DNA of 64,000 nucleotides from Gemmatimonas sp. (GTDB taxonomy: Bacteria; Gemmatimonadota; Gemmatimonadetes; Gemmatimonadales; Gemmatimonadaceae), in assembly GCF_031426495.1 (NCBI RefSeq), contig NZ_JANPLK010000072.1:62001-126000 (forward strand), given 5' to 3'. This document shows positions 39,491-47,904 of this stretch, piece after piece. The notes beneath the pieces were generated by a model that ran no database searches, was not told where the DNA came from, and was given only the letters and a program-made list of their open reading frames with translations. How positions within the stretch are numbered: the first letter of the stretch is position 1; every line of letters starts with the position of its first letter. The position numbers were made by a program, and so were the translations under genes.

Positions 39491-40786
39491 ATGTTCGATT
39501 CGACGACACGTACGGTGGTGGTAGTGGGTGCCCAGTGGGGCGACGAGGGGAAGGGCAAGCTGGTGGACGTCCTCGCCGAGAAGGCCGATTGGGTCGTGCG
39601 CTATCAGGGCGGTGCGAATGCCGGTCACACGGTGCATATCGGCGACAAGTCGTTCGTGTTGCACCAGATCCCGAGCGGCATTTTGCACCCGGGGGTGCGG
39701 TGTGCGATCGGCAATGGCGTCGTCATGGATCCGGAGACGCTGTTCACGGAAGTCGACGAGCTGATTGCCGACGGCGTGGACGTGGAGGGGCGGCTGTACG
39801 TCAGCGAGCGGGCCCATCTCGTGATGCCGTACCACAAGCTCGTGGACAAAGCGAGCGCGGCCAGCAAGGCGATCGGCACGACCGGTCGCGGCATCGGTCC
39901 TGCCTATGAAGACAAGGTGGCGCGCCGCGGTGTGCGCGTGCTCGACCTGCGGAATCCGGGCCGACTGCGCGAGCTGGTCACGGCGGGCGTGGAGCGGGCA
40001 AATGCGCAGCTCGAACGTTCGGGCTCCGAGTTGCGCGCGTCGGTCGATGAGACGATCGCCGCGCTCGATGCGCTGACGCCGCGCTTGCTCGGCCTGGCCG
40101 ACGACGTGGGCCTGTGCGTGCACCGCGCAATCAAGAGCGGAGCGGCGGTTTTGCTGGAAGGCGCGCAGGGTTCGATGCTCGACATTGATCATGGCACGTA
40201 TCCGTTCGTGACGTCGAGCAACACGACGGTGGGTGGCGCGGCTACGGGCGTCGGCATTTCGCCGATGTCGTTGCAGTGCGCGCTTGGCGTGGTGAAGGCG
40301 TATACGACGCGCGTGGGACATGGTCCGCTGCCGACGGAGTTTGCCGAGCCGCTGCAAACACAGGTCCGCACGCTTGGTCATGAGTTCGGCGCCACCACGG
40401 GCCGTGCCCGTCGTTGCGGCTGGTTCGATGGTGTCGTGGTGCGCTACGCGGCGCGCGTGAACGGTCTCACGGCGCTGGCCATCACCAAGCTCGACGTGCT
40501 GGACACGCTCGACGAGTTGTTGGTGTGCACGGGCTATCGCATCAACGGTGAGGTGCACACGGAATTCCCGGCCGATCTCCAGTTGCTGGAGCACGCCGAG
40601 CCGGTGTACGAGACGATGCCGGGGTGGCACCAGTCCACGCAGGATGCGCGGAAGCTGGAAGACCTGCCGGCCGCGGCGCGTGCTTATCTCGATCGTCTCG
40701 AGCAGCTGTGCGAGACGCCGATCGCGTATGTGAGCGTCGGTACCCGTCGCGACCAGATCATTGGAGTTCACGCGGTCGTCGCATGA
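39491..40786 (+). CDS. purA: Adenylosuccinate synthetase
   Basis: 431 residues, first committed step of AMP synthesis from IMP. The ATG at 39491 (AGGGA upstream) gives MFDSTTRTVVVVGAQWGDEGKGK with the P-loop-like GTP site and catalytic Asp; further marks are GANAGHTV, the IMP-site TTGRGIGPAYEDK and the GARRC/ARRCGWFD region. Stop overlaps the ypdA start (ATGA). Confidence 0.96.
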   Translation: MFDSTTRTVVVVGAQWGDEGKGKLVDVLAEKADWVVRYQGGANAGHTVHIGDKSFVLHQIPSGILHPGVRCAIGNGVVMDPETLFTEVDELIADGVDVEGRLYVSERAHLVMPYHKLVDKASAASKAIGTTGRGIGPAYEDKVARRGVRVLDLRNPGRLRELVTAGVERANAQLERSGSELRASVDETIAALDALTPRLLGLADDVGLCVHRAIKSGAAVLLEGAQGSMLDIDHGTYPFVTSSNTTVGGAATGVGISPMSLQCALGVVKAYTTRVGHGPLPTEFAEPLQTQVRTLGHEFGATTGRARRCGWFDGVVVRYAARVNGLTALAITKLDVLDTLDELLVCTGYRINGEVHTEFPADLQLLEHAEPVYETMPGWHQSTQDARKLEDLPAAARAYLDRLEQLCETPIAYVSVGTRRDQIIGVHAVVA

Positions 40787-41811
40787 ACGCGGCGGCAGCG
40801 ACGACGTTCGTGGATGTGGCGATCGTGGGGGCCGGGCCGTGCGGTCTGGCCGCCGCCATCGGGGCGATTCGCGGTGGGCTCTCGGTGGCGGTGTTCGACC
40901 GCGGTTGCCTCGTGAACGGCATCGCGAGCTATCCGACGTACATGACGTTCTTCAGCACGGCCGAACGCATCGCCATCGGCGGGGTGCCGTTTCTGGTGGC
41001 GACCGACAAGCCGACGCGTCGTGATGCGCTGGCGTACTACCGCGGCGTGGCGTCGATGTACGACGTGCCGGTGCGGCAGTACGAAACGGTGGAATCGATG
41101 CGCCCGGTGCGTCTCGACCCGCCGGCCGGTGAACCGGTGCCTACCCGCGCGGCGCAGTGGCTGCTGCGCAGCGTGAAGCGCAGCGGCGAGGTGATGGAAA
41201 CGGCGGCCCATGCGGTGATCATCGCGACCGGCTATTTCGGTCGTCCGAATCTCCTGCAGGTGTCGGGCGAGTCGTTGCCGCACGTGCGTCACGGCTACGT
41301 GGAAGGTCACTCGGCGTGGCGCGAGCCAGTCGTGATCGTGGGCGGCGGCAATTCCGCGGTGGACGCTGCGCTCGACATGTACCGGGCCGGCGCGCACGTC
41401 ACGATCGTGCACGTGGGGGCGACGCTCGATAACGGGGTGAAGCCGTGGGTGCGTCCGGAAATCGAGGCGCGTATTCACGAGGGCAGCATCCAGGCGCACT
41501 ATGAGAGCCGCGTGGTGGCGATCGAGCCCGACGTGGTGGTGGTGGCGGGGCCAGATGGCGAGGTGCGCATTCCGGCCACGCAGGTGTACACGATGACGGG
41601 GTATCTGCCGGAAACGGGATTGCTGGAGGCGGTGGGTGTGCCCATCGAACCGGGCAGCGGCATCCCGCAGCACAACCCGCTCACGATGGCCACGCCGGTG
41701 GCGGGTGTCTACCTTGCGGGAGTGATCGCCTCCGGGCTTTCGGCGAATCGTATCTTCATCGAGAACGGCCGCGATCACGGTGACACGATCGTGCGGCATA
41801 TCCTTTCCTGA
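40783..41811 (+). CDS. ypdA: YpdA family putative bacillithiol disulfide reductase
   Basis: 342 residues, FAD/NAD(P)H-dependent. Dinucleotide motifs GAGPCGLAAAIGA near the N-terminus and GGGNSAVDAALDMY near residue 187. The Cys of GPCGL is the active-site residue position in YpdA. The family reduces bacillithiol disulfide in Firmicutes and is also found in several Gram-negative phyla that make bacillithiol. Overlaps purA, and glyQS follows within 20 nt. Confidence 0.88.
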   Translation: MNAAAATTFVDVAIVGAGPCGLAAAIGAIRGGLSVAVFDRGCLVNGIASYPTYMTFFSTAERIAIGGVPFLVATDKPTRRDALAYYRGVASMYDVPVRQYETVESMRPVRLDPPAGEPVPTRAAQWLLRSVKRSGEVMETAAHAVIIATGYFGRPNLLQVSGESLPHVRHGYVEGHSAWREPVVIVGGGNSAVDAALDMYRAGAHVTIVHVGATLDNGVKPWVRPEIEARIHEGSIQAHYESRVVAIEPDVVVVAGPDGEVRIPATQVYTMTGYLPETGLLEAVGVPIEPGSGIPQHNPLTMATPVAGVYLAGVIASGLSANRIFIENGRDHGDTIVRHILS

Positions 41812-41830
41812 CTTCAACTCTTCGGTTCCG

Positions 41831-43177
41831 ATGGCTTCCCAACCCGACGTGATGGACAAGCTGGTGTCGCTGTGCAAGCGCCGCGGCTTCATCTTCCAGT
41901 CCTCCGAGATCTACGGCGGCACGGGCTCGGTGTGGGACTACGGTCCGCTCGGTGTCGAACTCAAGAAGAACATCAAGGATCGCTGGTGGAACGCGATGGT
42001 GCGCTCGCGCGACGACATCGAAGGGCTCGATGCGGCGATCCTGATGCATCCGCGCACGTGGGAAGCGAGCGGGCACGTGGCCGGTTTCGTCGACCCGCTG
42101 GTGGACTGCAAGACGTGCAAGGGTCGATTCCGCGCCGACAAGCTGGAAGACGCGCGCTGCCCGCAGAAGCCGAGCAAGCAGCCCGGCCAGCACGATGCCT
42201 GTCAACTCACGGAAGCGCGCAATTTCAACTTGATGTTCAAGACGTACATGGGCGCGCTCGAGGAGAGCGCGAGCATTGTCTATCTGCGTCCGGAAACGGC
42301 GCAGGGCATCTTCGTGAATTTCCTGAACGTGCAGCAGAGCATGCGCCAGAAAGTGCCGTTCGGCATCGCGCAGATCGGCAAGGCGTTCCGGAACGAGATC
42401 ACGCCGGGCAACTTCATTTTCCGCACGCGCGAGTTCGAGCAGATGGAGATGCAGTTCTTCGTCGAGCCGGGCACGGACATGGAGTGGTTCGAGCAGTGGA
42501 AGCAGCTCCGCATGGAGTGGCACCTGGCGCTCGGCCTCTCGCCGGAGCGTCTCAAGTTCCATCAGCACGGCGCCGGCGAACTCGCGCACTACGCGCGCGC
42601 GGCGTTCGACGTGACGTTCGACTTCGGTGGTACGCTCGGCTTTCAGGAAATTGAAGGCGTGCACAACCGCGGCGATTTCGATCTCTCGCAGCACCAGCAG
42701 TTCTCGAGTAAGAAACTGGAGTACTACGACCAGCTGAACAACAAGCGTTTCGTGCCGTACGTGATCGAAACGTCGGTCGGCGCGGATCGCGTCACGCTGG
42801 CGGCGCTGGTGAATGCGTACCGTGAAGAGTCGGTCGAAGGCGAAGACGAAGGCCGCGTGGTGCTGGGGCTCCATCCGTCGATCGCGCCGATCAAGGCGGC
42901 GATCTTCCCGCTCACGAAGAAGGACGGCCAGCCGGAAATGGCGAAGCAGATCATGAACGACCTGCGCATGGCGTTCCCGATGGACTACGACGAGTCGGGG
43001 TCGATCGGCAAGCGCTACCGCCGTCAGGACGAAGTCGGCACGCCGTTCTGCATCACGGTCGATGGGCAGAGCACGACCGATCAGACGGTCACCGTGCGTG
43101 ACCGCGACACGCTGGCGCAGGATCGCGTGGACGTGAGCCAGCTCAAGGGATACCTGGCGGCGAAGCTGGTGGGGTAG
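41831..43177 (+). CDS. glyQS: Glycyl-tRNA synthetase, single-chain (eukaryote/archaea-like) type
   Basis: 448 residues, class II alpha2 enzyme rather than the alpha2beta2 form. Marks: SEIYGGTGSVWDYGPLG, the Cys pair CKTC in a zinc-like insert (about residues 93-96), motif 2 FRNEITP, motif 3 near VTLAALVNAY, and an anticodon domain ending AAKLVG. The ATG at 41831 fits the family start; the open frame extends to 41780 inside ypdA. Confidence 0.95.
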   Translation: MASQPDVMDKLVSLCKRRGFIFQSSEIYGGTGSVWDYGPLGVELKKNIKDRWWNAMVRSRDDIEGLDAAILMHPRTWEASGHVAGFVDPLVDCKTCKGRFRADKLEDARCPQKPSKQPGQHDACQLTEARNFNLMFKTYMGALEESASIVYLRPETAQGIFVNFLNVQQSMRQKVPFGIAQIGKAFRNEITPGNFIFRTREFEQMEMQFFVEPGTDMEWFEQWKQLRMEWHLALGLSPERLKFHQHGAGELAHYARAAFDVTFDFGGTLGFQEIEGVHNRGDFDLSQHQQFSSKKLEYYDQLNNKRFVPYVIETSVGADRVTLAALVNAYREESVEGEDEGRVVLGLHPSIAPIKAAIFPLTKKDGQPEMAKQIMNDLRMAFPMDYDESGSIGKRYRRQDEVGTPFCITVDGQSTTDQTVTVRDRDTLAQDRVDVSQLKGYLAAKLVG

Positions 43178-43220
43178 TTGGCTCGGCTGGCGGTGTGCGT
43201 GCGGCGCGATCGGAGGAACT

Positions 43221-43294
43221 GATCACACAGAGACAAGGAGAAAAGGAGACAAGGAGTTCTCTTTTTCTCCTTGTCTCTTTTTCTCTGTGTGATC
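43221..43294. terminator. Large palindrome / bidirectional terminator at the GxxExxY gene
   Basis: Outer 12-bp perfect stem GATCACACAGAG (43221-43232) with CTCTGTGTGATC (43283-43294). Inside, GAGACAAGGAG occurs twice (43230-43240 and 43246-43256) and pairs with CTCCTTGTCTC (43267-43277). T-rich on one strand and A-rich on the other. It lies between convergent genes and ends 3 nt before the GxxExxY stop. Confidence 0.7.
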
Positions 43295-43297
43295 GGT

Positions 43298-43711
43298 TCA
43301 GCGAGGCACGTTGACGCGCTCATCACCATCGAGATAGCCATTCATGATCCGCTGCACGCCGTCGATTAGGCGGTCGCCTCCGAAATTGATGAGTAGGCCG
43401 ACTGGCAGCTGCATGAGCCGCAGATAGGTCAGCAATTGTCGCTGGTGAATGGGCGCCGGGCGTTCGGTGCATTTGAGCTCGACGGGCACGCGGCCTTCTA
43501 TCAGGAGGTCGAGCCTGAAGCCGAATGCGATTTTCGTCCCTTTGTACTCGAATGGGATGACCTGCTGTCGCTGTACTCGGAGACCTCGTCGCGTGAGTTC
43601 GGCGGCCAAGACCTCCTCGTAGGCCGACTCGAAGAGGCCGGGGCCGAGGTCGGCGTGGATGTGGATCGAGGCGTCGATGATGTCGGCGGTGATCTGATTG
43701 ATGGGGGGCAT
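43298..43711 (-). CDS. GxxExxY family protein
   Basis: 137 residues. Carries the name-giving motif GPGLFESAYEEVL near residue 24, then a PD-(D/E)xK-like core: FGFRLDLLIEGRVPVELK with the D...ExK triad, and QLLTYLRLMQLPVGLLINFGG after it. A nuclease fold is predicted for the family but no function is established. Standalone here, with a large palindrome at its 3' end; the second small gene in the window of a family linked to mobile or structured RNA contexts (the first is at 3859). Confidence 0.9.
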   Translation of the reverse strand: MPPINQITADIIDASIHIHADLGPGLFESAYEEVLAAELTRRGLRVQRQQVIPFEYKGTKIAFGFRLDLLIEGRVPVELKCTERPAPIHQRQLLTYLRLMQLPVGLLINFGGDRLIDGVQRIMNGYLDGDERVNVPR

Positions 43712-43838
43712 GCCGGAGCATGCGCCGAGGCCGTCATCGTCCTGTCAGCGAGTTGCCATCCCACGACGTAGCCTGCAACGTAGGGGTGCCGTCCGCACGC
43801 GGGCGGCCCTGCAGTGCTCAGCCCTCTCTTTCCCGACC

Positions 43839-46800
43839 ATGCTGCCACTTCGACCTTTCCTGTTTCTCACGGCGCTGTCCGTTCCGGCGGTGCTGACGCA
43901 ACCGCCGGTCAAACCGGCGACCGCGACGTCCCGCGTGGCGCCACTGGCACCACTGGCGCCGGTCACGTTGGACTCCACGCTGCTCAAGTCGTTCCGGTGG
44001 CGCAACATCGGTCCGGATCGCGGCGGCCGGTCGATTGCCGCCAGCGGGGTGGTGGGGCGCAAGAATGAGGCGTACTTCGGCGCGACCGGTGGCGGGCTCT
44101 GGAAAACCACCGATGGAGGTGAGAACTGGGCGCCGGTGACCGACGGCCAGATCACCAGCGCCTCCGTGGGCGCGGTGGCCGTCAGCGAGAGCAGTCCCGA
44201 CGTCGTGTACATCGGTATGGGTGAGTCGGCGATTCGCGGCAACATCATGCCTGGCGACGGCATCTACAAGAGCACCGACGCCGGCAAGACGTGGGCGCAC
44301 ATGGGCTTCAAGACGGTGGACGCGATCTCCAAGATCCGCATCCACCCCACGAACCCCGACATCGTGTACGCGGCCGTGTTCGGCAAGTACAGCGTGCCGA
44401 GCGCGGAGCGCGGCGTGTTCAAGAGCACCGACGGCGGCAAGTCGTGGCGCAAAGTGCTGTTCCGCGATGACAAGTCGGGCGCGATCGATATCGCCCTCGA
44501 CCGCAACAACCCGAGCGTGATGTACGCGGCGATGTGGGAAGCGTACCGCAAGGAGTATCAGATGTCGTCGGGTGGTCCGGGTTCCGGCCTGTTCAAGAGC
44601 ACCGACGGTGGCGAGACCTGGACCGAGATTACGCGCAACAAGGGACTGCCCGCCGGTCTGGTGGGACGTATTGGCGTGGCGCTCACCGCCGCGAATTCGA
44701 ACCGGGTGTACGCGCTGATCGAGAATGACAACGGTGGACTGTTCAAGAGCGATGACGCGGGCGCGACGTGGACGCTGGTGAACAGCGACCGCAACATCCG
44801 GCAGCGCGCGTTCTACTACACGCATCTATTCGCCGATCACAAGAATGCCGACGTCGTGTACGCGCAGAACACGTCGCTATTCCGTTCGCCCGACGCGGGC
44901 AAGACGCTCACAAGCATCGGCAACGGCACGCACGGCGACCACCACGACCTGTGGATTGATCCGGCGGATCCGACGCACTTGGTGGGCGCGAATGACGGCG
45001 GCGGTGCCGTGACCACGAACACCGGTATCAAGTGGTCTGAACAGGACTTCCCGACCGCGCAGTGGTACCACGTCATCACCACCAAGCACATCCCGTATCA
45101 CGTGTGTGGTTCGCAGCAGGACAACAGCACGCTCTGCACGCCCTCGCAGTGGAACTTCGGCCGGTCCAACGGCGCGCAGCAGGCGGCGGGCGGCATGGCG
45201 GTGTCGTATCAGGTGGGTGGTGGTGAGCCCGGCTACATCGCGGCGGATCCGCTCGATCCCGACATCTTCTATGCCGGCACGAACAATGGCGGCTACGTCG
45301 ACAAGTTCAACAAGAAGACCGGCCTGTCGCGCGAAGTGAATCCGTATCCCTGGTTCTATTCGGGTGAGCCGTCGAAGGACATCAAGGAACGCTGGCAGTG
45401 GACATTCCCCATCCTGTATTCGCCGCTCAATCCGAAGATGCTCTTCGTCTCGTCGCAGCGGCTGTGGCGCACGCTCGATGGGGGGCGTACGTGGAAGGTG
45501 CTGAGCGGCGACCTGACGCGTCATGCGCCCGAAACGCAGGAGAAGTCGGGCGGTCCGATCACCGGCGATATGAACGGCCCCGAAGTGTATGGTGTGATTT
45601 TTTCCGTCGGGCCGAGCAAGAAGGACGTGAATGTGATCTGGACCGGTTCCGATGACGGTCTTGTGCACGTGACGCGCAATGGCGGTCTCTCGTGGACCAA
45701 CGTGACGCCGAAGGACATGCCGGACTTTGGGCGCGTCTCGCAGATCGACGCGTCGGCGTTCGACGCGGGCACGATGTACATGTCGGTACGCCGTCCACTG
45801 CTGAACGATCGCGCGCCGTACATCTTTCGCACGACCGACTTCGGCAAGACGTGGACGAAGATCGTGAAGGGCCTTGGCGCTGAGGACTACGTGCACGCGG
45901 TGCGCGAAGATCCGGCCCGCAAGGGGCTTCTCTATGCCGCCACGCAGCACGGCGTCTATATCTCGTACGACGACGGCGCGAACTGGCAGAGCCTCAAGCT
46001 CAACATGCCCGACACGCCAATCGCCGATCTCGTGGTGGAAGCGAATGATCTCGTGATCGCGACGCACGGTCGTGGATTCTGGGTGCTCGACAACGTGGCG
46101 CCGCTGCGTCAGGCCACGCCGGCCGTCCTCGCAGCCGACGCCCATCTGTTCGCGCCGCCGGTCGGCATCCGCTCCAGCGCCGGCGTGCCGATGAGCTGGG
46201 TGTTCAAGTCGGCGCCCAAGCGCGCGACCTTATCGGTGCTCGACTCCACCGGCGCCGTACTGCGTGAATTCACCGGCGACACCGCGACCGCGGCGTCGGC
46301 CGGTGGTGCGGGTCGTCGTCGTGGCACCTCGTCGTCGTTCCCGCTCACGGCCGGACTGTCGCGCTTCACGTACGACATGCGCGCCACGGGCATCGAAAGC
46401 TTTCCCGGCATGATTCTCTGGGGCGCAGGCACCGCTGGGCCGGCGCTGCCGCCGGGTCGCTATACGGTGCGTCTGACGGCCGATGGCAAGACGCTGACGG
46501 CGCCGATGACGATTCAGCGCAGCCCGCTGTTGCCGGAAGTCACGAACGCCGATCTGCGCGCGCAGTACGCGTTCGGCAAGCAGGTGCGCGACAAGACGAA
46601 CGAAGCGCAGAAGGCCGTGATCGAGATTCGTCGCGTGAAGGAGCAGTTGGACGACCGCCTCAAGCGCAGTCAGGATGCCGCGCTCGCGGCGAAGGGCGGT
46701 ACGCTCAAGACCAACGCGTCGGCCGTGGAAGAGCAGGTGTATCAGGTGAAGAACCAGAGTGGACAGGACCCGCTCAACTTTCCGATCCGCGTGAACAACC

Positions 46801-47027
46801 GCCTGGCGAATCTCCTGTCCATGTCGGAGCGTGGTGACGGCCCCCCGGGCACGTACATGCCGGAGATCCTCAGCATCCTCACGAAGGAACTCGGCGGCTA
46901 TACCACGAAACTCGAGACCGTGTGGAAGGTCGATCTGTCCGCGGTGAACGCGGAGTTGAAGCGGCTCAACTTGCCGTTGCTCGATCCCAAGTGCACGGTC
47001 GTGGCCGGATGCACTGCCACCCCATGA
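43839..47027 (+). CDS. Secreted multi-BNR-repeat beta-propeller protein (sortilin/VPS10-like)
   Basis: 1062 residues from the ATG at 43839 (MLPLRPFLFLTALSVP signal peptide). At least nine Asp-box repeats are visible: LWKTTDGGENW, IYKSTDAGKTW, VFKSTDGGKSW, LFKSTDGGETW, LFKSDDAGATW, LWRTLDGGRTW, VTRNGGLSW, IFRTTDFGKTW and YISYDDGANW, forming one or two large propellers (residues 60-770). A C-terminal region of about 290 residues has a beta domain and a helical end. Glycosidase activity is not shown; such proteins are often exported binding or hydrolase scaffolds. Stop overlaps the next lipoprotein gene. Confidence 0.88.
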   Translation: MLPLRPFLFLTALSVPAVLTQPPVKPATATSRVAPLAPLAPVTLDSTLLKSFRWRNIGPDRGGRSIAASGVVGRKNEAYFGATGGGLWKTTDGGENWAPVTDGQITSASVGAVAVSESSPDVVYIGMGESAIRGNIMPGDGIYKSTDAGKTWAHMGFKTVDAISKIRIHPTNPDIVYAAVFGKYSVPSAERGVFKSTDGGKSWRKVLFRDDKSGAIDIALDRNNPSVMYAAMWEAYRKEYQMSSGGPGSGLFKSTDGGETWTEITRNKGLPAGLVGRIGVALTAANSNRVYALIENDNGGLFKSDDAGATWTLVNSDRNIRQRAFYYTHLFADHKNADVVYAQNTSLFRSPDAGKTLTSIGNGTHGDHHDLWIDPADPTHLVGANDGGGAVTTNTGIKWSEQDFPTAQWYHVITTKHIPYHVCGSQQDNSTLCTPSQWNFGRSNGAQQAAGGMAVSYQVGGGEPGYIAADPLDPDIFYAGTNNGGYVDKFNKKTGLSREVNPYPWFYSGEPSKDIKERWQWTFPILYSPLNPKMLFVSSQRLWRTLDGGRTWKVLSGDLTRHAPETQEKSGGPITGDMNGPEVYGVIFSVGPSKKDVNVIWTGSDDGLVHVTRNGGLSWTNVTPKDMPDFGRVSQIDASAFDAGTMYMSVRRPLLNDRAPYIFRTTDFGKTWTKIVKGLGAEDYVHAVREDPARKGLLYAATQHGVYISYDDGANWQSLKLNMPDTPIADLVVEANDLVIATHGRGFWVLDNVAPLRQATPAVLAADAHLFAPPVGIRSSAGVPMSWVFKSAPKRATLSVLDSTGAVLREFTGDTATAASAGGAGRRRGTSSSFPLTAGLSRFTYDMRATGIESFPGMILWGAGTAGPALPPGRYTVRLTADGKTLTAPMTIQRSPLLPEVTNADLRAQYAFGKQVRDKTNEAQKAVIEIRRVKEQLDDRLKRSQDAALAAKGGTLKTNASAVEEQVYQVKNQSGQDPLNFPIRVNNRLANLLSMSERGDGPPGTYMPEILSILTKELGGYTTKLETVWKVDLSAVNAELKRLNLPLLDPKCTVVAGCTATP

Positions 47028-47458
47028 AGACTCGCGTCATCATCACGGTGCTCAGCGCAGTCGCGCTGAGCACCGGCTGTGGTCCGAGTGTGCGAACGCG
47101 CGTGGCGAACGCGATGCAGGGATGCCTCGCCGTTCGCAATCCGGCGTTCGTGCGCGGCGAGGGCGAGCGGGCGCTGTCGATTCCGCTGCCGCCAGCGGTC
47201 GATTCGCTGGCGAGCGGCACGGCGTACACGTTCGGGTTGATTGTGTATCAGGAAACCGCCGATCAAGCGACGACGCAGGCCGAAGTCACGTGCGCCCTCG
47301 AGCTGGGATCGCGCTACGAAAGCGAAGACACGCGCGACTGGCTCAACTACTTCTCGCGCCATCCCAATGCGCCGGTCGCGAATTTGGCGACGCGGTTGCT
47401 GGATGGGCAGCTCCGGCAGATCGGCGCGGCGCCTCAAACGCGTGCCGCGCCGAAGTAG
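47024..47458 (+). CDS. Small lipoprotein, unknown
   Basis: 144 residues. Lipobox LSTGC at about residues 14-18 after MKTRVIITVLSAVA. The rest is a mixed fold with two cysteines (QGCLAV, VTCALE) and no family recognised. ATG overlaps the stop of the BNR protein gene, so the two are probably made together and may interact. Confidence 0.7.
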   Translation: MKTRVIITVLSAVALSTGCGPSVRTRVANAMQGCLAVRNPAFVRGEGERALSIPLPPAVDSLASGTAYTFGLIVYQETADQATTQAEVTCALELGSRYESEDTRDWLNYFSRHPNAPVANLATRLLDGQLRQIGAAPQTRAAPK

Positions 47459-47465
47459 GGCGTGA

Positions 47466-47741
47466 TTACGGCTTGCGCTTGTCCCTCACGGCCCGCTTCA
47501 CGTCACGACGTTCCTGCTTCACGTCACGCTTGTCGGCGCGGATCTCGCGCGTCTCCTGTTTCACGGCGCGGCGGTCGCCGACCTTCGCGGCCTGCCGACG
47601 ATCGCGCTGATCTCCGTTGAGTTCGTGCTTGGCCTTCCGCAGTTCCCTCGCTTCCTGCTTGACGGTCTGTGCGGACGCGGTCGATGCCACGGCGAAGGGC
47701 AGCGCGGCGAGCAGTGCGGTGAGATAGATCGATCGACGCAT
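47466..47741 (-). CDS. Small exported Lys/Arg/Asp-rich protein
   Basis: 91 residues. ATG at 47741 with AGGAGA upstream; signal peptide cleaved after STASAQ. The mature 65 residues are a highly charged, heptad-like helix built from repeats such as VKQEARELRK, VKQETREIRAD and VKQERRDVKR. Low sequence complexity; perhaps a periplasmic coiled coil. Function unknown. Confidence 0.75.
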   Translation of the reverse strand: MRRSIYLTALLAALPFAVASTASAQTVKQEARELRKAKHELNGDQRDRRQAAKVGDRRAVKQETREIRADKRDVKQERRDVKRAVRDKRKP

Positions 47742-47819
47742 GAGACACTCTCCTGGTGCGCGGCAACACGGCGCCGATCCCTCGATCATCAGCCGTATCG
47801 CGACGGGTTCATCAAGGAA

Positions 47820-47862
47820 GACGGGCCCCGGTCGGCGATGTTAAGCCGGCGCGGGGCCCGTC
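47820..47862. terminator. Terminator of the phytase-TonB receptor operon
   Basis: Outer 10-bp stem GACGGGCCCC/GGGGCCCGTC plus inner CGGC/GCCG pairs. On the minus strand it follows the receptor gene by about 40 nt. T-rich on both sides, so possibly bidirectional. Confidence 0.75.
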
Positions 47863-47904
47863 GATTTTCACTCAATAGAACATTGGCACTGCCGCACGTT
47901 GACG

